This document shows, in pieces, positions 1-7,600 of a DNA stretch of 20,142 nt (position 1 is the stretch's first letter; each line of letters begins with the position of its first letter). Under the pieces are notes generated by a model, which worked only from the letters and a program-made list of their open reading frames with translations, did not search any database and was not told the origin of the DNA. This DNA is from Desulfovibrionaceae bacterium (lineage in GTDB: Bacteria > Desulfobacterota > Desulfovibrionia > Desulfovibrionales > Desulfovibrionaceae): contig WRHT01000007.1 in assembly GCA_009783115.1 (NCBI GenBank), positions 1 through 20,142 on the forward strand. The letters run 5' to 3'. The position numbers were made by a program, and so were the translations under genes.

Positions 1-842
1 TAGCCGGTGCCCTCCCACTTTTCATGGTGGGTGGCCGCCATGATGCGGGCGTGCATCACCAGGTCGCCCTCCGGGCCGTCCGCGTCCACCCGCTTGATAA
101 TATCCTCCCCGATGCCCGTATGCCGGCGCATCTCATTGAGTTCATCCTGATCCAGGCGTCCGGGTTTTAAAAGAACGGCGTCAGAGATGCCTACCTTGCC
201 TATGTCATACAGTTGCGATGAAAAGCAGAGCAGATTCGTGTCCCATTTGGATATTTCATCCTGATATACACCATAATGCTTAAGGGCGGACAGGAAAGTT
301 TCAAAATTTCTCCGCACTCTTGAGGCGCTATTATCAGTAAATACACCCCGATGATTCATCATCCCTTTCATTATTTCAAATATTATGCCATGCAGTTCTT
401 TAATAACACTAACTTTTTCATCAACAAGTTTATGGAGATTCTTACCATACTCCATTAATTTATTATTCTGATCCACAATCAAAACATGCATTTCAATGCG
501 TTTCTTAAGCAACGGGAGCGAAAACGGTTTATAAACATAGTCAACAGCGCCCAGGTTAAGCCCTTGCAATTCGCTGGCCTGGTCGTTTCTTCCGGCGATA
601 AAAATAACCGGGATATTTGAGTATTTCCGCTCTGCCCTAAGCATTTTTATTACGGTGTAGCCGTCTAAAACCGGCATTTCCACGTCAAGCAGAATCAAAT
701 CCGGCGAGAAATTGCCAAGCACAGAAAAAAGCTCTTCCCCGGATACCGCTGTCACAACCTCAAAGCGATCTTCCAGGAAAGACTTTACCAGCGATAAATC
801 CGCCCTGTTGTCATCAACAATTATTATTTTTTTGCGTGACAT
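1..842 (-). CDS. Response regulator with degenerate HD-GYP domain (3' end cut by window edge)
   Basis: About 280 residues are visible; the C-terminus lies beyond position 1. Residues 5-125 form a receiver domain: acidic pair Asp10/Asp11, phosphoacceptor Asp53 in LLDVEMP and Lys105 in YKPF. The usual switch Thr/Ser is Ala83 (IFIAGRND). After a charged linker, an HD-GYP-like domain begins near residue 160. It keeps GK downstream of the HD position, His241, His264 and the His272-His273 pair with the following EKWEGTG. However, the HD dyad reads Tyr212-Asp213, and the His of the upstream HxxR motif appears to be Ser174. The family hydrolyses cyclic di-GMP using a His/Asp metal site; with two ligands missing, this copy may bind rather than cleave, which is inference. 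The start at 842 fits the usual receiver N-terminus. An in-frame ATG at 920 has a better ribosome site (GGAGG) and would add 26 residues. Codons for residues 100-215 are markedly AT-rich compared with the rest of the window. Confidence 0.88.
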   Translation of the reverse strand, partial: MSRKKIIIVDDNRADLSLVKSFLEDRFEVVTAVSGEELFSVLGNFSPDLILLDVEMPVLDGYTVIKMLRAERKYSNIPVIFIAGRNDQASELQGLNLGAVDYVYKPFSLPLLKKRIEMHVLIVDQNNKLMEYGKNLHKLVDEKVSVIKELHGIIFEIMKGMMNHRGVFTDNSASRVRRNFETFLSALKHYGVYQDEISKWDTNLLCFSSQLYDIGKVGISDAVLLKPGRLDQDELNEMRRHTGIGEDIIKRVDADGPEGDLVMHARIMAATHHEKWEGTG

Positions 843-935
843 AATCCACTCGCCGCCGCAGTCCGTCAACGCTTCCCCAGACGCTTTCAACGCGCCGCCT
901 GACGTTCCCGCATCCCGCATACGGCCTCCACTCCG

Positions 936-968
936 ATTTTAACTACAAAGCGCATCCAAAAATGTCAA
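936..968 (-). promoter_or_regulatory. Candidate sigma70 promoter for the response regulator gene
   Basis: The minus strand carries a perfect -35 TTGACA at 968-963. A poor -10 (TAGTTA, 945-940) lies 17 bases downstream, and a better one (TAAAAT, 941-936) lies at an over-long spacing of 21. It sits just past the end of recO, so the regulator gene probably has its own promoter. A transcript starting near 930 would leave almost no leader for an ATG at 920, which slightly favours the start at 842. Confidence 0.4.
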
Positions 969-1009
969 TCTCCGGCGCATTTTTTTGCTCGCGCCGCCGG
1001 ACTTCCGTT

Positions 1010-1753
1010 TCAGCCATTGCGAAAACGGCCGCGCTCCCAGTGCAGCCCCGCATGGGCCTGCCAGAAAGCCTCCAGGGCGCGGGCGCAGGATTGCTGCGCC
1101 CATTCAGGGATGTCCCGCACATCCCAGGAGTCTACGGGGGCCTTACAGATTCGGCGCAGCATGGACAGAGCTTCCGGACGCAGCAGTATGCCCCCGGAAA
1201 TGCCCGGACGGGCGCAATAAAGGCAAAGCGGACCGGAGGCTCCGGGAGGAAAAACCGCCGAACCCTCCCCCCAGGTTCGCCCGCAAACAGCGCAATGATC
1301 CGGATCAAAGGCATAGCCCTGGCCGAAGATCATCCGGGCGCGAAAAAACAGAGGCAAACGCTGGGGCAAATCTTCCCGCGTTTCCAGGCTGTTCAGCAAA
1401 TCCACAAACAGGGCGTGCGCCCCGGCCGCATCCTCGGCCCCCAAGGGCAGGGCCTCCATAAAATAGGCGCAGTTGCGGGCCATGCCCAGACGCCGCCAAT
1501 CCCCGCGCAACCGCTCCGGGCCGCGCAGCAGCGCCCCTTCCCGTAAAGCCAGGTAATCTCCATGCCGGCTACGCCGGATCTGAAAAAGCACTTCATTGAA
1601 CAAATCCAGGCAGCCGCTGAAACGCCTGCGGCTCCGTCCTCCCCCAAAGGCAAAGGCCGAAAATACCCCCCGGGGCGAAAAGAGGCGCACCCATATATCC
1701 GCCTCCCTGAATACCCCCAGACGCAGAATAATGGCCTGATCGCTAAATTCCAT
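1010..1753 (-). CDS. recO: DNA repair protein RecO
   Basis: The 247-residue product matches the usual RecO length. The N-terminal OB-fold (residues 1-80) opens with SDQAIILRLGVFREADIW, typical of RecO. A helical middle follows, then a zinc-binding motif with Cys154-x2-Cys157 and Cys177-x2-Cys180. RecO loads RecA onto SSB-coated single-stranded DNA together with RecR in the RecF pathway. The ATG at 1753 is 3 bases past the stop of the upstream glycosyltransferase gene, so the gene is the last member of the thiamine operon. No strong Shine-Dalgarno is visible, consistent with translation coupled to the gene upstream. RecJ, which works in the same pathway, is encoded at 17241-18953 on the other strand. 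Confidence 0.93.
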   Translation of the reverse strand: MEFSDQAIILRLGVFREADIWVRLFSPRGVFSAFAFGGGRSRRRFSGCLDLFNEVLFQIRRSRHGDYLALREGALLRGPERLRGDWRRLGMARNCAYFMEALPLGAEDAAGAHALFVDLLNSLETREDLPQRLPLFFRARMIFGQGYAFDPDHCAVCGRTWGEGSAVFPPGASGPLCLYCARPGISGGILLRPEALSMLRRICKAPVDSWDVRDIPEWAQQSCARALEAFWQAHAGLHWERGRFRNG

Positions 1754-1756
1754 ATA

Positions 1757-2824
1757 TCAACCAGCTTTTAGCGGAGGCGCGAGGGCTGAGCCGCCGTTAA
1801 GCATCCCGCATATCCCGGCAAAAATTTTTTCCGCGTCCAGGCTCTCCATGCAGGGATAAAGCCGGCAGGAAGGCGGACATTTGTCGCAAACCGGCCCGTC
1901 CGGGGAAAAGACCAGGTGTTTTTCCGGGCTGGCGGAAAAAGGCCCCCAGCGCCGGACCGAACAAACCCGTAGCGGCGGATAAAAGCTCACCGTGGGGATA
2001 TCCAGGGCCGCGGCGCAGTGCAGGGGGCCGCTGCTGTTGCCCGCCAAAAGCCCGGCCCGGGAGATGAGAGCCAGAAAGCGCCGCAAGGGCAAGGCTTCTT
2101 TCATCAGCCCGGACTTAAAAACGGCCTCTTCCCGGTATTTCGCCAATTCTTCCGCGTTTCCGGAAACCAGGAAAGACACTCCGGCCCCGGCCAATTTTTC
2201 GGCGATCCTCCGGTATTTATCCAAAGGCAGATCCTTGCTGGATCCGCCGCTGCCCGGATGCAAAAGCACAAAGGGCTGTCCCGCTTCAAGCCCATGCCGG
2301 GCTTTAAGGTATTCCGCCGCCCAGTCCTCTTCCTTCCCGGAAAGAAAAATACGCGGCCAGGCCGAGCCTTTCAGCCCGAAGCCCCGCCGCGCCAGATCCA
2401 TATTGTATTCCGCCTCATGCGCGGCGCAGGCCGAGCGATGCTGCCGAAAACGCCGGTTGAACAAGAGGTCGCGCAAGCGGGACAAAGGTCCCACCCGCAA
2501 CGGGATGCCGGCCAGCCAGGGGGCCCAGACCGCTTCCCGGCTGGCGTAAAGGGCAATGCTGGCATCCTGGCCGCGGATGCGTCCGGCAAGCTCCCGGCAG
2601 GCAAGCCCGTCCACGGTCAGCACCTGGTCAATAAAGGGGTTTCCATCCAGTACCGGACGGGCATACTCCCGCACCACAAAAGTCACCCGCGCTCCCAGGC
2701 CGGTCTTCAGCAATTCCGCTACCGGCGTGGATAAAACCACATCCCCGAGGCGATCGGCGCGAAAAACCGCCACTCGCGGCCCTGCCCCCCCTTCAGCGGC
2801 GTCAAATGCCTCGCGCTCCTCCAT
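1757..2824 (-). CDS. Glycosyltransferase family 9 (heptosyltransferase-like)
   Basis: This product resembles ADP-heptose:LPS heptosyltransferases. The N-terminal Rossmann half has AVFRADRLGDVVLSTPV, and the C-terminal half has the nucleotide-sugar site motifs HPGSGGSSKDLP and GNSSGPLHCAAALDIPTVSFY. The tail carries four cysteines (VCDKCPPSCRLYPC), a pattern I recall from this family. The likely role is adding a sugar to the lipopolysaccharide core at the inner face of the cytoplasmic membrane; the exact sugar cannot be told. The ATG at 2824 is one base past the thiD stop (TGAGATG), suggesting coupling. Upstream in-frame ATGs at 2854 and 2848 overlap thiD and have no better ribosome site. The gene lies between thiD and recO in one run of minus-strand genes, an odd setting for a surface-sugar enzyme. 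Confidence 0.88.
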   Translation of the reverse strand: MEEREAFDAAEGGAGPRVAVFRADRLGDVVLSTPVAELLKTGLGARVTFVVREYARPVLDGNPFIDQVLTVDGLACRELAGRIRGQDASIALYASREAVWAPWLAGIPLRVGPLSRLRDLLFNRRFRQHRSACAAHEAEYNMDLARRGFGLKGSAWPRIFLSGKEEDWAAEYLKARHGLEAGQPFVLLHPGSGGSSKDLPLDKYRRIAEKLAGAGVSFLVSGNAEELAKYREEAVFKSGLMKEALPLRRFLALISRAGLLAGNSSGPLHCAAALDIPTVSFYPPLRVCSVRRWGPFSASPEKHLVFSPDGPVCDKCPPSCRLYPCMESLDAEKIFAGICGMLNGGSALAPPLKAG

Positions 2825-2825
2825 C

Positions 2826-3656
2826 TCAGCGCCAGCGGACACGGCCATGCTCATACCCGGCGCCGGCCATAAAATTGATCGGCCCTGCCCCCAGACCGGG
2901 AGTAAAGCTTAGCTTCAAACCCGCAAGCAAAAATTCCCGCGCCCGGACCACGGCCTCCTCCATTCCGGCCCCCATGCCGATGAATGCGGCAATAGCCGCG
3001 GACAGGGCGCAGCCCGTGCCGTGGTTATTCGGGAGCGGCACCCGCTCGTGCGTCAGGGAGATCAGGGGAGCGTCCTCCTCCAGGCAGAGCCAGTCGGTCA
3101 CCTGTCCAGGCGGACTGAAGGCGCAGTGTCCTCCCTTGAGCAGCACGGCGGAGGCCCCCATCCCGCGCAAGGTCCGGCAGGCCGCGTCTGCCGCTTCCGG
3201 CCCGTCAATCACGAGACCGGTCAAGGCCTCGGCTTCGGGCAGGTTGGGGGTAAGCAGATCCGCCAGGGGAAGGATCTCTGTCCGCAAGGTGTCCAAAGCA
3301 TCGGCATCCAGCAAAGCATGGCCGGACTGGCTCACGCACACCGGGTCCACCACCAGGGGAAAATCCCGCTGCCGCAGACGCGGGGCCAGGGCCAGCATAA
3401 TGTCACGGTTACATAGCATCCCGGTCTTGGCGGCGCTGATCCTGAACCCCTCGCGTAGCGTTTCATACTGCGACAAGACAAAATCCGGCGGCACGGCATG
3501 GATGCCTTTCACCCCCACCCCGTTCTGGGCGGTCAGGGCGGTAATCACCGAAAGACCGAAGGTCCCCAGGACCGTGACTGTCTTCAAGTCCCCCTGAATA
3601 CCGGCTCCGCCTCCGGAATCAGACCCAGCGATGCTCAAAATATTCGGATAGCTCAC
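2826..3656 (-). CDS. thiD: Hydroxymethylpyrimidine (phosphomethylpyrimidine) kinase
   Basis: The 276-residue ribokinase-fold enzyme phosphorylates hydroxymethylpyrimidine and then its monophosphate to give HMP-PP for thiamine synthesis. Visible signatures are the N-terminal ILSIAGSDSGGGAGIQGDLKT substrate/glycine motif, AKTGML, the DPVCVS region, LTPNLPEAEAL at residues 135-145, and NHGTGCALSAAIAA with the catalytic anion-hole Cys216. The start codon is GTG at 3656, overlapping the thiE stop as GTGA. It is preceded by a strong GGAGGAG ribosome site five bases upstream. Translational coupling to thiE is therefore likely. The protein ends with GRVRWR just before the next gene. Confidence 0.96.
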   Translation of the reverse strand: MSYPNILSIAGSDSGGGAGIQGDLKTVTVLGTFGLSVITALTAQNGVGVKGIHAVPPDFVLSQYETLREGFRISAAKTGMLCNRDIMLALAPRLRQRDFPLVVDPVCVSQSGHALLDADALDTLRTEILPLADLLTPNLPEAEALTGLVIDGPEAADAACRTLRGMGASAVLLKGGHCAFSPPGQVTDWLCLEEDAPLISLTHERVPLPNNHGTGCALSAAIAAFIGMGAGMEEAVVRAREFLLAGLKLSFTPGLGAGPINFMAGAGYEHGRVRWR

Positions 3657-4297
3657 CTTCTCCTCCCTTCAGCTAAAGCCTTCCTCGCCTCCTCCACAGC
3701 CTCCGGGATATCCGGGCTGCTTACCAGAGCGGAAACCATCGCGCAACAATAGGCCCCGGCCCTGGCCGCCTCGCCCAGGTTCTCCGGCTTCAGCCCGCCG
3801 ATGGCCGTAAAGGGGATCTCCAGATTCCCGGCCACATAGCGCAGATATTCCAGCCCCACCGGGGCGCAGACATCCTTTTTGGTCATGGTGGCGAAAATCG
3901 GCCCCACCCCTATATAGTCCGCCCCGGCCTCCACCGCCGCCCTAGCCTGCTCCGGCGTATGGGTGGACAGGCCGATGATCCGATCCGGGCCGATCAGTTC
4001 CCGCACCGCTGGCGCCGGCAAATCCTCCTGCCCCACATGCACCCCGTCCGCATCGGCCAGCAAGGCGACATCCACATGATCGTTAACCAGAAAACAGGCC
4101 CCGGCCTCCCTGGTCAGAACCCGGATGGCCATGCACTCTTCCAGCATCACCCCCATTTTGCGTTCCTTCTCCCGGTACTGGATAATCCGCACCCCGGCCC
4201 CCAAAAGCTCTTCCACCACCCGCACGTTGCTCCGCCCCAAAGAAAGGGCCTGGTCGGTAATACCATACAAGTCCGTGCGCGGAAAAATCCTTTTCAT
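3653..4297 (-). CDS. thiE: Thiamine-phosphate synthase
   Basis: This TIM-barrel enzyme joins HMP-PP with thiazole phosphate to make thiamine phosphate. Recognisable elements are LYGITDQ at the N-terminus, IIQYREKE (pyrophosphate and substrate contacts), NDHVDVALLADADGVHVGQEDLP, GLSTHT, GVGPIFATMTKKD and AIGGL. From the ATG at 4297 the product is 214 residues, the usual size. This start has an AGGAG site seven bases upstream that overlaps the thiH stop codon (TAGGAG), so it is preferred over the upstream ATG at 4315. The end overlaps the thiD start by four bases. Confidence 0.95.
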   Translation of the reverse strand: MKRIFPRTDLYGITDQALSLGRSNVRVVEELLGAGVRIIQYREKERKMGVMLEECMAIRVLTREAGACFLVNDHVDVALLADADGVHVGQEDLPAPAVRELIGPDRIIGLSTHTPEQARAAVEAGADYIGVGPIFATMTKKDVCAPVGLEYLRYVAGNLEIPFTAIGGLKPENLGEAARAGAYCCAMVSALVSSPDIPEAVEEARKALAEGRRR

Positions 4298-4307
4298 CAC
4301 CTTGCTC

Positions 4308-5495
4308 CTATGCATACCCTGGGGAACGAAGCCCCTGGGCCACTCCCGGACTCAGTTCCCGGTCCCCCCGGCCGGGGAGGAGCCAGTCGGAGAAAACCGG
4401 CTGGTAACCGCGCGCTTTCAAAGCCGCGCTCATTTCCGCCACCGAGCGCCCATCGGAGATCGCGAACTGGGGACTGTCGCCCTTGCCTCGGGCATGGCCC
4501 CCCACGGCCGTGCATACTCCGGCGGAAAGGCGGGTGACCCCCAGGGGCAGGAGTTTATCACGCAACCATGCCGGTTCACGGGTGGACAGGGTCAGGCCGG
4601 CCTGGGGCAGAACGCAGCGCAGGGCGGCCAAGGCCTGGACAAAGTGCTTGTCGCTCACCGGCCGGGGCTGGAAGCTTGTCTCTCCTCCATTTTCATGCGG
4701 ACGGATCCGGGGCAGAGAGATGCTGATCTCGGCTTCAGGGTAACGCCGTAGCAGAAATTCCGCATGCCTGGCCGTGTGGTAAACATCCCGGCGCCAATCG
4801 TCCAAGCCGAGAAGCGGCCCCAGGTTGACCCCGCGCATGCCGCCCATGAGGGCGCGCTGGGGGGCGTCCAGGCGAAAAACAAAATCGCGTTTGGGACCTC
4901 CTGGATGCAACTTGGCGTACCTATCCGGGTTATAGGTTTCCTGGAACATGGTCATGCTCTCGGCCCCGGCCTCCGCTTGCATGGCGTATTCCTCCACGCT
5001 CATGGAAGGGACCTCTATGCCCAGGGAGCTGAAATGCCGGGAAAGAACGCGCAGGCAGGCGGCCAGGTATTCCGGGCCGCTACTCCCCGGATCGTCGCCG
5101 GTCAAGGCCAGAACCCGGCGCAGGCCGGTGGCGGCTATGGCCCTGCCCTCGGCCTCTACCTCTTCCAGGCTCAGCCGGCTTCGGGATATGGCCTGGCGGC
5201 GGCTGAAGCCGCAATAAACACAGCGATTAATGCAGTAGTTGGACAGGTACAGAGGGGTAAAAAGCTGCACGCTCCGCCCGAAGTGCCGCAAGGTTTCGGC
5301 CTGGGCCCGCCGGGCCAGAGGCTCCAGAAAAGACTCGGCCGCCGGGGAAAGCAACGCCGGCAGATCCTCCGGGGTAAGCCGCTCGCGATCCAGGCAGTTC
5401 TCCACCTCGCGGGTCCCGGCTTCGCGGGCCAAGGGATCCTCTACCCGCAGGCGCGAAAGTTCCGGGTAAAAACCCCCGCTCAAGGCCGGCCGCAT
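4308..5495 (-). CDS. thiH: 2-iminoacetate synthase (radical SAM tyrosine lyase)
   Basis: The 395-residue radical SAM enzyme cleaves tyrosine to p-cresol and dehydroglycine, which feeds thiazole formation by ThiG. The [4Fe-4S] motif CxxxCxxC is at Cys88, Cys92 and Cys95 ([12 protein letters not shown]). SAM-binding regions follow, for example ALTGDDP and SMSVEEY, and the C-terminal half contains the [10 protein letters not shown] and [11 protein letters not shown] segments typical of ThiH. ThiH is the oxygen-sensitive alternative to glycine oxidase (ThiO) and points to an anaerobic host. The gene overlaps the end of thiG by 16 bases and precedes thiE. No thiF is found between thiH and thiE, where some related bacteria keep it. 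Confidence 0.96.
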   Translation of the reverse strand: MRPALSGGFYPELSRLRVEDPLAREAGTREVENCLDRERLTPEDLPALLSPAAESFLEPLARRAQAETLRHFGRSVQLFTPLYLSNYCINRCVYCGFSRRQAISRSRLSLEEVEAEGRAIAATGLRRVLALTGDDPGSSGPEYLAACLRVLSRHFSSLGIEVPSMSVEEYAMQAEAGAESMTMFQETYNPDRYAKLHPGGPKRDFVFRLDAPQRALMGGMRGVNLGPLLGLDDWRRDVYHTARHAEFLLRRYPEAEISISLPRIRPHENGGETSFQPRPVSDKHFVQALAALRCVLPQAGLTLSTREPAWLRDKLLPLGVTRLSAGVCTAVGGHARGKGDSPQFAISDGRSVAEMSAALKARGYQPVFSDWLLPGRGDRELSPGVAQGLRSPGYA

Positions 5496-6295
5496 GTCTC
5501 CGCCCCGCCTTGATCCAGAAATCCGGTCAGGCTGCCCTCCTGGGGGGAAGAGGGATCCGCGGCCCCATGTCTGAGGATGCGTCCTGGTCCGGCGAGAAAG
5601 GCCTGACGGCCGGCACGCACGGCCGCGCCGAAGGCCGCGCCCATCCCCACCGGGTCAGCGGAGCTGGCGATGCCGGTATTGACCAAGCAGGCCGCGGCCC
5701 CCATCTCCATGGCCTCGCAGGCCTGGGAAGGAAGGCCCAGGCCCGCGTCTACGATCACCGGCAGGGAAATTTCCTCAAGCAGGATGCCGATCATCTCCCG
5801 GGTGGCCAGACCTCGGTTGCTGCCTATGGGCGCGCCCAAGGGCATGACCGCGGCGGCTCCGGCATTGACCAAATCACGGGCCACATAAAGATCCGGATTC
5901 ATGTAGGGAAGAACCACAAAACCTTCTTTGGCCAGAATTTCCGTGGCCCTGGCTGTTTCATAGCCATCTGGCAAAAGATGGCGGGTATCGGAGATGACCT
6001 CGATCTTAATCCACTCCCCCACCCCGGCGGCCCTGGCCAGACGGGCCAGGCGCACGGCCTCTTCCGCCCTGCGGGCCCCGGAGGTGTTGGGCAGAAGCCG
6101 CAGGTGATCGGGTATATGGCTGATCAGGCTGGCCGCTGGGTTATTGAAATCCACCCGTCTCAGGGCCAGGGTGATCACCTGGGCTCCGGAGGAGGAGGCT
6201 ACTGCCGGAATAAGGGCGTCATCACCGTATTTGCCGGTACCAATGAACAGGCGGCTGTTCAGGCTGACCCCGCCCAGGATGAAATCATCCGCCAT
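5480..6295 (-). CDS. thiG: Thiazole synthase
   Basis: The 271-residue TIM-barrel enzyme builds the thiazole ring from deoxyxylulose phosphate, dehydroglycine and ThiS-thiocarboxylate. The N-terminus has FIGTGKY. Lys97 in [11 protein letters not shown] is the expected Schiff-base lysine. [58 protein letters not shown] and a DPVGMGAAF segment follow in the family order. The ATG at 6295 lies two bases after the thiS stop (TGAAGATG). The C-terminal tail of about 20 residues overlaps the start of thiH and looks poorly conserved. Confidence 0.96.
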   Translation of the reverse strand: MADDFILGGVSLNSRLFIGTGKYGDDALIPAVASSSGAQVITLALRRVDFNNPAASLISHIPDHLRLLPNTSGARRAEEAVRLARLARAAGVGEWIKIEVISDTRHLLPDGYETARATEILAKEGFVVLPYMNPDLYVARDLVNAGAAAVMPLGAPIGSNRGLATREMIGILLEEISLPVIVDAGLGLPSQACEAMEMGAAACLVNTGIASSADPVGMGAAFGAAVRAGRQAFLAGPGRILRHGAADPSSPQEGSLTGFLDQGGAETCGRP

Positions 6296-6297
6296 CT

Positions 6298-6516
6298 TCA
6301 GCCCCCGCCCACGAAACGGACGAATTCCACAATGTCGCCGGACCGCAGGATATATTGGTCAAAATCCGCGCTTTTGACTATTTGGCCGTTGATCTCCGCC
6401 ACCAGACGCGTCCCGGCCAGGCCGGATTCTTCCAGGTAGGCGGCCAGGGTAAGGCCGGCGGAGCAATGCCGGAGATCGCCGTTAACCGTCAGGGTGATGC
6501 TTTCGTTTTCTTGCAT
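6298..6516 (-). CDS. thiS: Sulfur carrier protein ThiS
   Basis: The 72-residue ubiquitin-like protein carries sulfur as a C-terminal thiocarboxylate to ThiG. It shows VNGD near the N-terminus, a middle reading [18 protein letters not shown], and the diagnostic [15 protein letters not shown] tail ending in Gly-Gly. It is the first gene after the TPP riboswitch. The start codon directly abuts the U-tract of the intrinsic terminator, and the only Shine-Dalgarno-like bases (GGGAAG) lie inside the terminator stem. ThiF, which adenylates the ThiS C-terminus, is not encoded in this window. Confidence 0.95.
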   Translation of the reverse strand: MQENESITLTVNGDLRHCSAGLTLAAYLEESGLAGTRLVAEINGQIVKSADFDQYILRSGDIVEFVRFVGGG

Positions 6517-6549
6517 AACAAAAACGGCTTCCCGCCCGGAAGAAGCCGT
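6517..6549 (-). terminator. Riboswitch-controlled intrinsic terminator before thiS
   Basis: On the minus strand ACGGCTTC (6549-6542) pairs with GAAGCCGT (6531-6524), with an inner CC/GG pair, and TTTTTGTT follows (6524-6517). The stem is a perfect 8 bp, and the T-run ends immediately before the thiS ATG. The 5' arm can instead pair with the 3' edge of the TPP aptamer (7 bp antiterminator), which makes it the off-switch of the riboswitch. Confidence 0.85.
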
Positions 6550-6559
6550 CCCGCAAATT

Positions 6560-6656
6560 CAGCTTCCCTACGGCAGTAACGCTGCTTCAGGTTCAAGGGG
6601 TCTGGCAGGGCCACTCTCAGTCCGGGGGCGAAGATGCGCCCGGGACTCCCCCAGCT
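6560..6656 (-). ncRNA. TPP riboswitch (THI element) upstream of thiS
   Basis: The minus strand reads GGGGGAGTCC, then a P3 hairpin closed by GTCC/GGAC, then CTGAGAG, CCCTTGAACCTGA, a GCAG/CTGC stem and CGTAGGGAA, the hallmark order of the TPP aptamer. P1 can form between AGC (6656-6654) and GCT (6563-6561). Without ligand, GAAGCTG (6566-6560) can pair over seven positions (one G-U) with CGGCTTC (6548-6542), the 5' arm of the terminator. TPP binding locks P1 and P4/5, releasing the terminator, so high TPP should stop transcription before thiS. The loop opposite the conserved stem reads CGTTA, where a more common form is ATAAT. Confidence 0.95.
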
Positions 6657-6663
6657 TTTTTCC

Positions 6664-6692
6664 ATACTATGCCCGGAAACAGGCCGCGTCAA
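6664..6692 (-). promoter_or_regulatory. Sigma70 promoter of the thiamine operon
   Basis: The minus strand has -35 TTGACG (6692-6687), exactly 17 bases, then -10 TAGTAT (6669-6664). Transcription would start near 6657 in a run of A, immediately before the TPP aptamer. Position, spacing and orientation all fit. Confidence 0.75.
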
Positions 6693-6775
6693 GCGGCGGA
6701 AACCATGAAACGCATACACTATGAACCCAGGGTGATGCCTCCGGGCTGAACCTGAAAAAAAAAATTGAAATGGCC

Positions 6776-6802
6776 TAAAGTGTTCCTCTCCTCTTCCGAT
6801 AA
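6776..6802 (+). promoter_or_regulatory. Sigma28 (FliA) promoter for the flgM pair
   Basis: TAAA at 6776-6779, exactly 15 bases, then TCCGATAA at 6795-6802. The enterobacterial FliA consensus is TAAA-N15-GCCGATAA, so only one base differs. It lies 21 bases before the GTG start of the FlgM-associated gene and points toward it. The pair should therefore be a late flagellar transcription unit, with FlgM made under the sigma factor that it inhibits. Confidence 0.85.
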
Positions 6803-6823
6803 GCGGTTCGAGGGGATAAAAAC

Positions 6824-7237
6824 GTGGAGAGCAAATCGTTTTATACCCGGCATATGTTGCTGCAATATGGCAGGCAGCTCATATCGTCGAGAAAACTTGC
6901 GCGTTACCAGCGTCTGCTGGGGCTGAGACCACAGCGGGGCGATATGCCTTCGCCGGAAGCCCAGCGGGAACTGATGGTGGAAAGAATTACCCGCGAAGTG
7001 GTGGACAACCTGATCTTTGCCGGGAGCGAAAACCCCGTGGTGCTTGAAGTGAAGGAGCGTCTGGAAACGGCCATGGGGGAATCCCTGTCCTTCCAATACC
7101 CGCCCGGCGAACTGGACTTCAAGATTTTCCGCCGGCGCGGAACGGAACTGCAAGAGATCCTCGCGGACGAACGGCATCTGGTTATGGGCAAATTATTGGA
7201 TATTACCCGGCAAACTGTTGCCGAAACTATGCTTTAA
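6824..7237 (+). CDS. FlgM-associated protein (DVU0524-like)
   Basis: A 137-residue, mostly helical, charged cytoplasmic protein without signal peptide or membrane segment. Its sequence (TRHMLLQYGRQLISSRKLAR near the N-terminus; DFKIFRR and KLLDITRQTVAETML near the C-terminus) and its position just before flgM match the small protein family I recall as DVU0524-type FlgM-associated in Desulfovibrio. Its molecular role is not known to me; a part in handling FlgM or in flagellar checkpoint control is a guess from gene order. The start is GTG at 6824 with GAGGGG eight bases upstream. A near-consensus sigma28 promoter precedes it and flgM follows after 28 bases. Confidence 0.82.
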   Translation: MESKSFYTRHMLLQYGRQLISSRKLARYQRLLGLRPQRGDMPSPEAQRELMVERITREVVDNLIFAGSENPVVLEVKERLETAMGESLSFQYPPGELDFKIFRRRGTELQEILADERHLVMGKLLDITRQTVAETML

Positions 7238-7265
7238 GCTTATCTTGAGCTAACGGAGATTAGTC

Positions 7266-7562
7266 ATGGAAATCAAGAACACCGTAAACAAGCTGGACCA
7301 GTATGCCGCCCGGCTGGATATGGACCCGGCCGGCTCACGCCCGGCTTCCCAGGCCGCTGAGCGCTCCGCCCCGGTTGGTGATACCGTTGATATCAAGAGC
7401 GCCGGTCTGAAGGCCGCGGCCCTGGAAACGGCCCTGGCCGCCCCGGATTTCCGGGCGGACAAGGTGGAGGCGGTCAAGGCCGCCCTGGAAAACGGCACTT
7501 ACCGGATTAACAGCCAGGATATCGCCGCCCAAATGCTCCAGGCCGGACGGGAGATCTTCTAG
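7266..7562 (+). CDS. flgM: Anti-sigma-28 factor FlgM
   Basis: A 98-residue protein with the FlgM layout: a disordered, Ala/Pro-rich N-terminal half (DMDPAGSRPASQ) and a helical C-terminal half, VDIKSAGLKAAALETALAA, then RADKVEAVKAALENGTYRINSQDIAAQML, where RxxKVxxxKxxIxxGxYxV is the family signature. FlgM holds FliA inactive until the hook-basal body can export it. The ATG at 7266 has GGAG seven bases upstream. It is probably cotranscribed with the gene before it from the sigma28 promoter at 6776. No structural flagellar genes are in the window, so this is a detached regulatory pair. Confidence 0.93.
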   Translation: MEIKNTVNKLDQYAARLDMDPAGSRPASQAAERSAPVGDTVDIKSAGLKAAALETALAAPDFRADKVEAVKAALENGTYRINSQDIAAQMLQAGREIF

Positions 7563-7600
7563 CCCCCCTTCTCCAGGCAAAGTTCTTTCGGCATCCCGGT

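Noticed and set aside
971..1001. Hairpin after recO as a terminator
   Set aside because: The stem has an internal mismatch or bulge and no adjacent U-run; the following TTGACA is better read as a promoter element.
6489..6719. 76-codon minus-strand frame across the riboswitch
   Set aside because: It overlaps the TPP aptamer and promoter, whose conserved bases explain the sequence.
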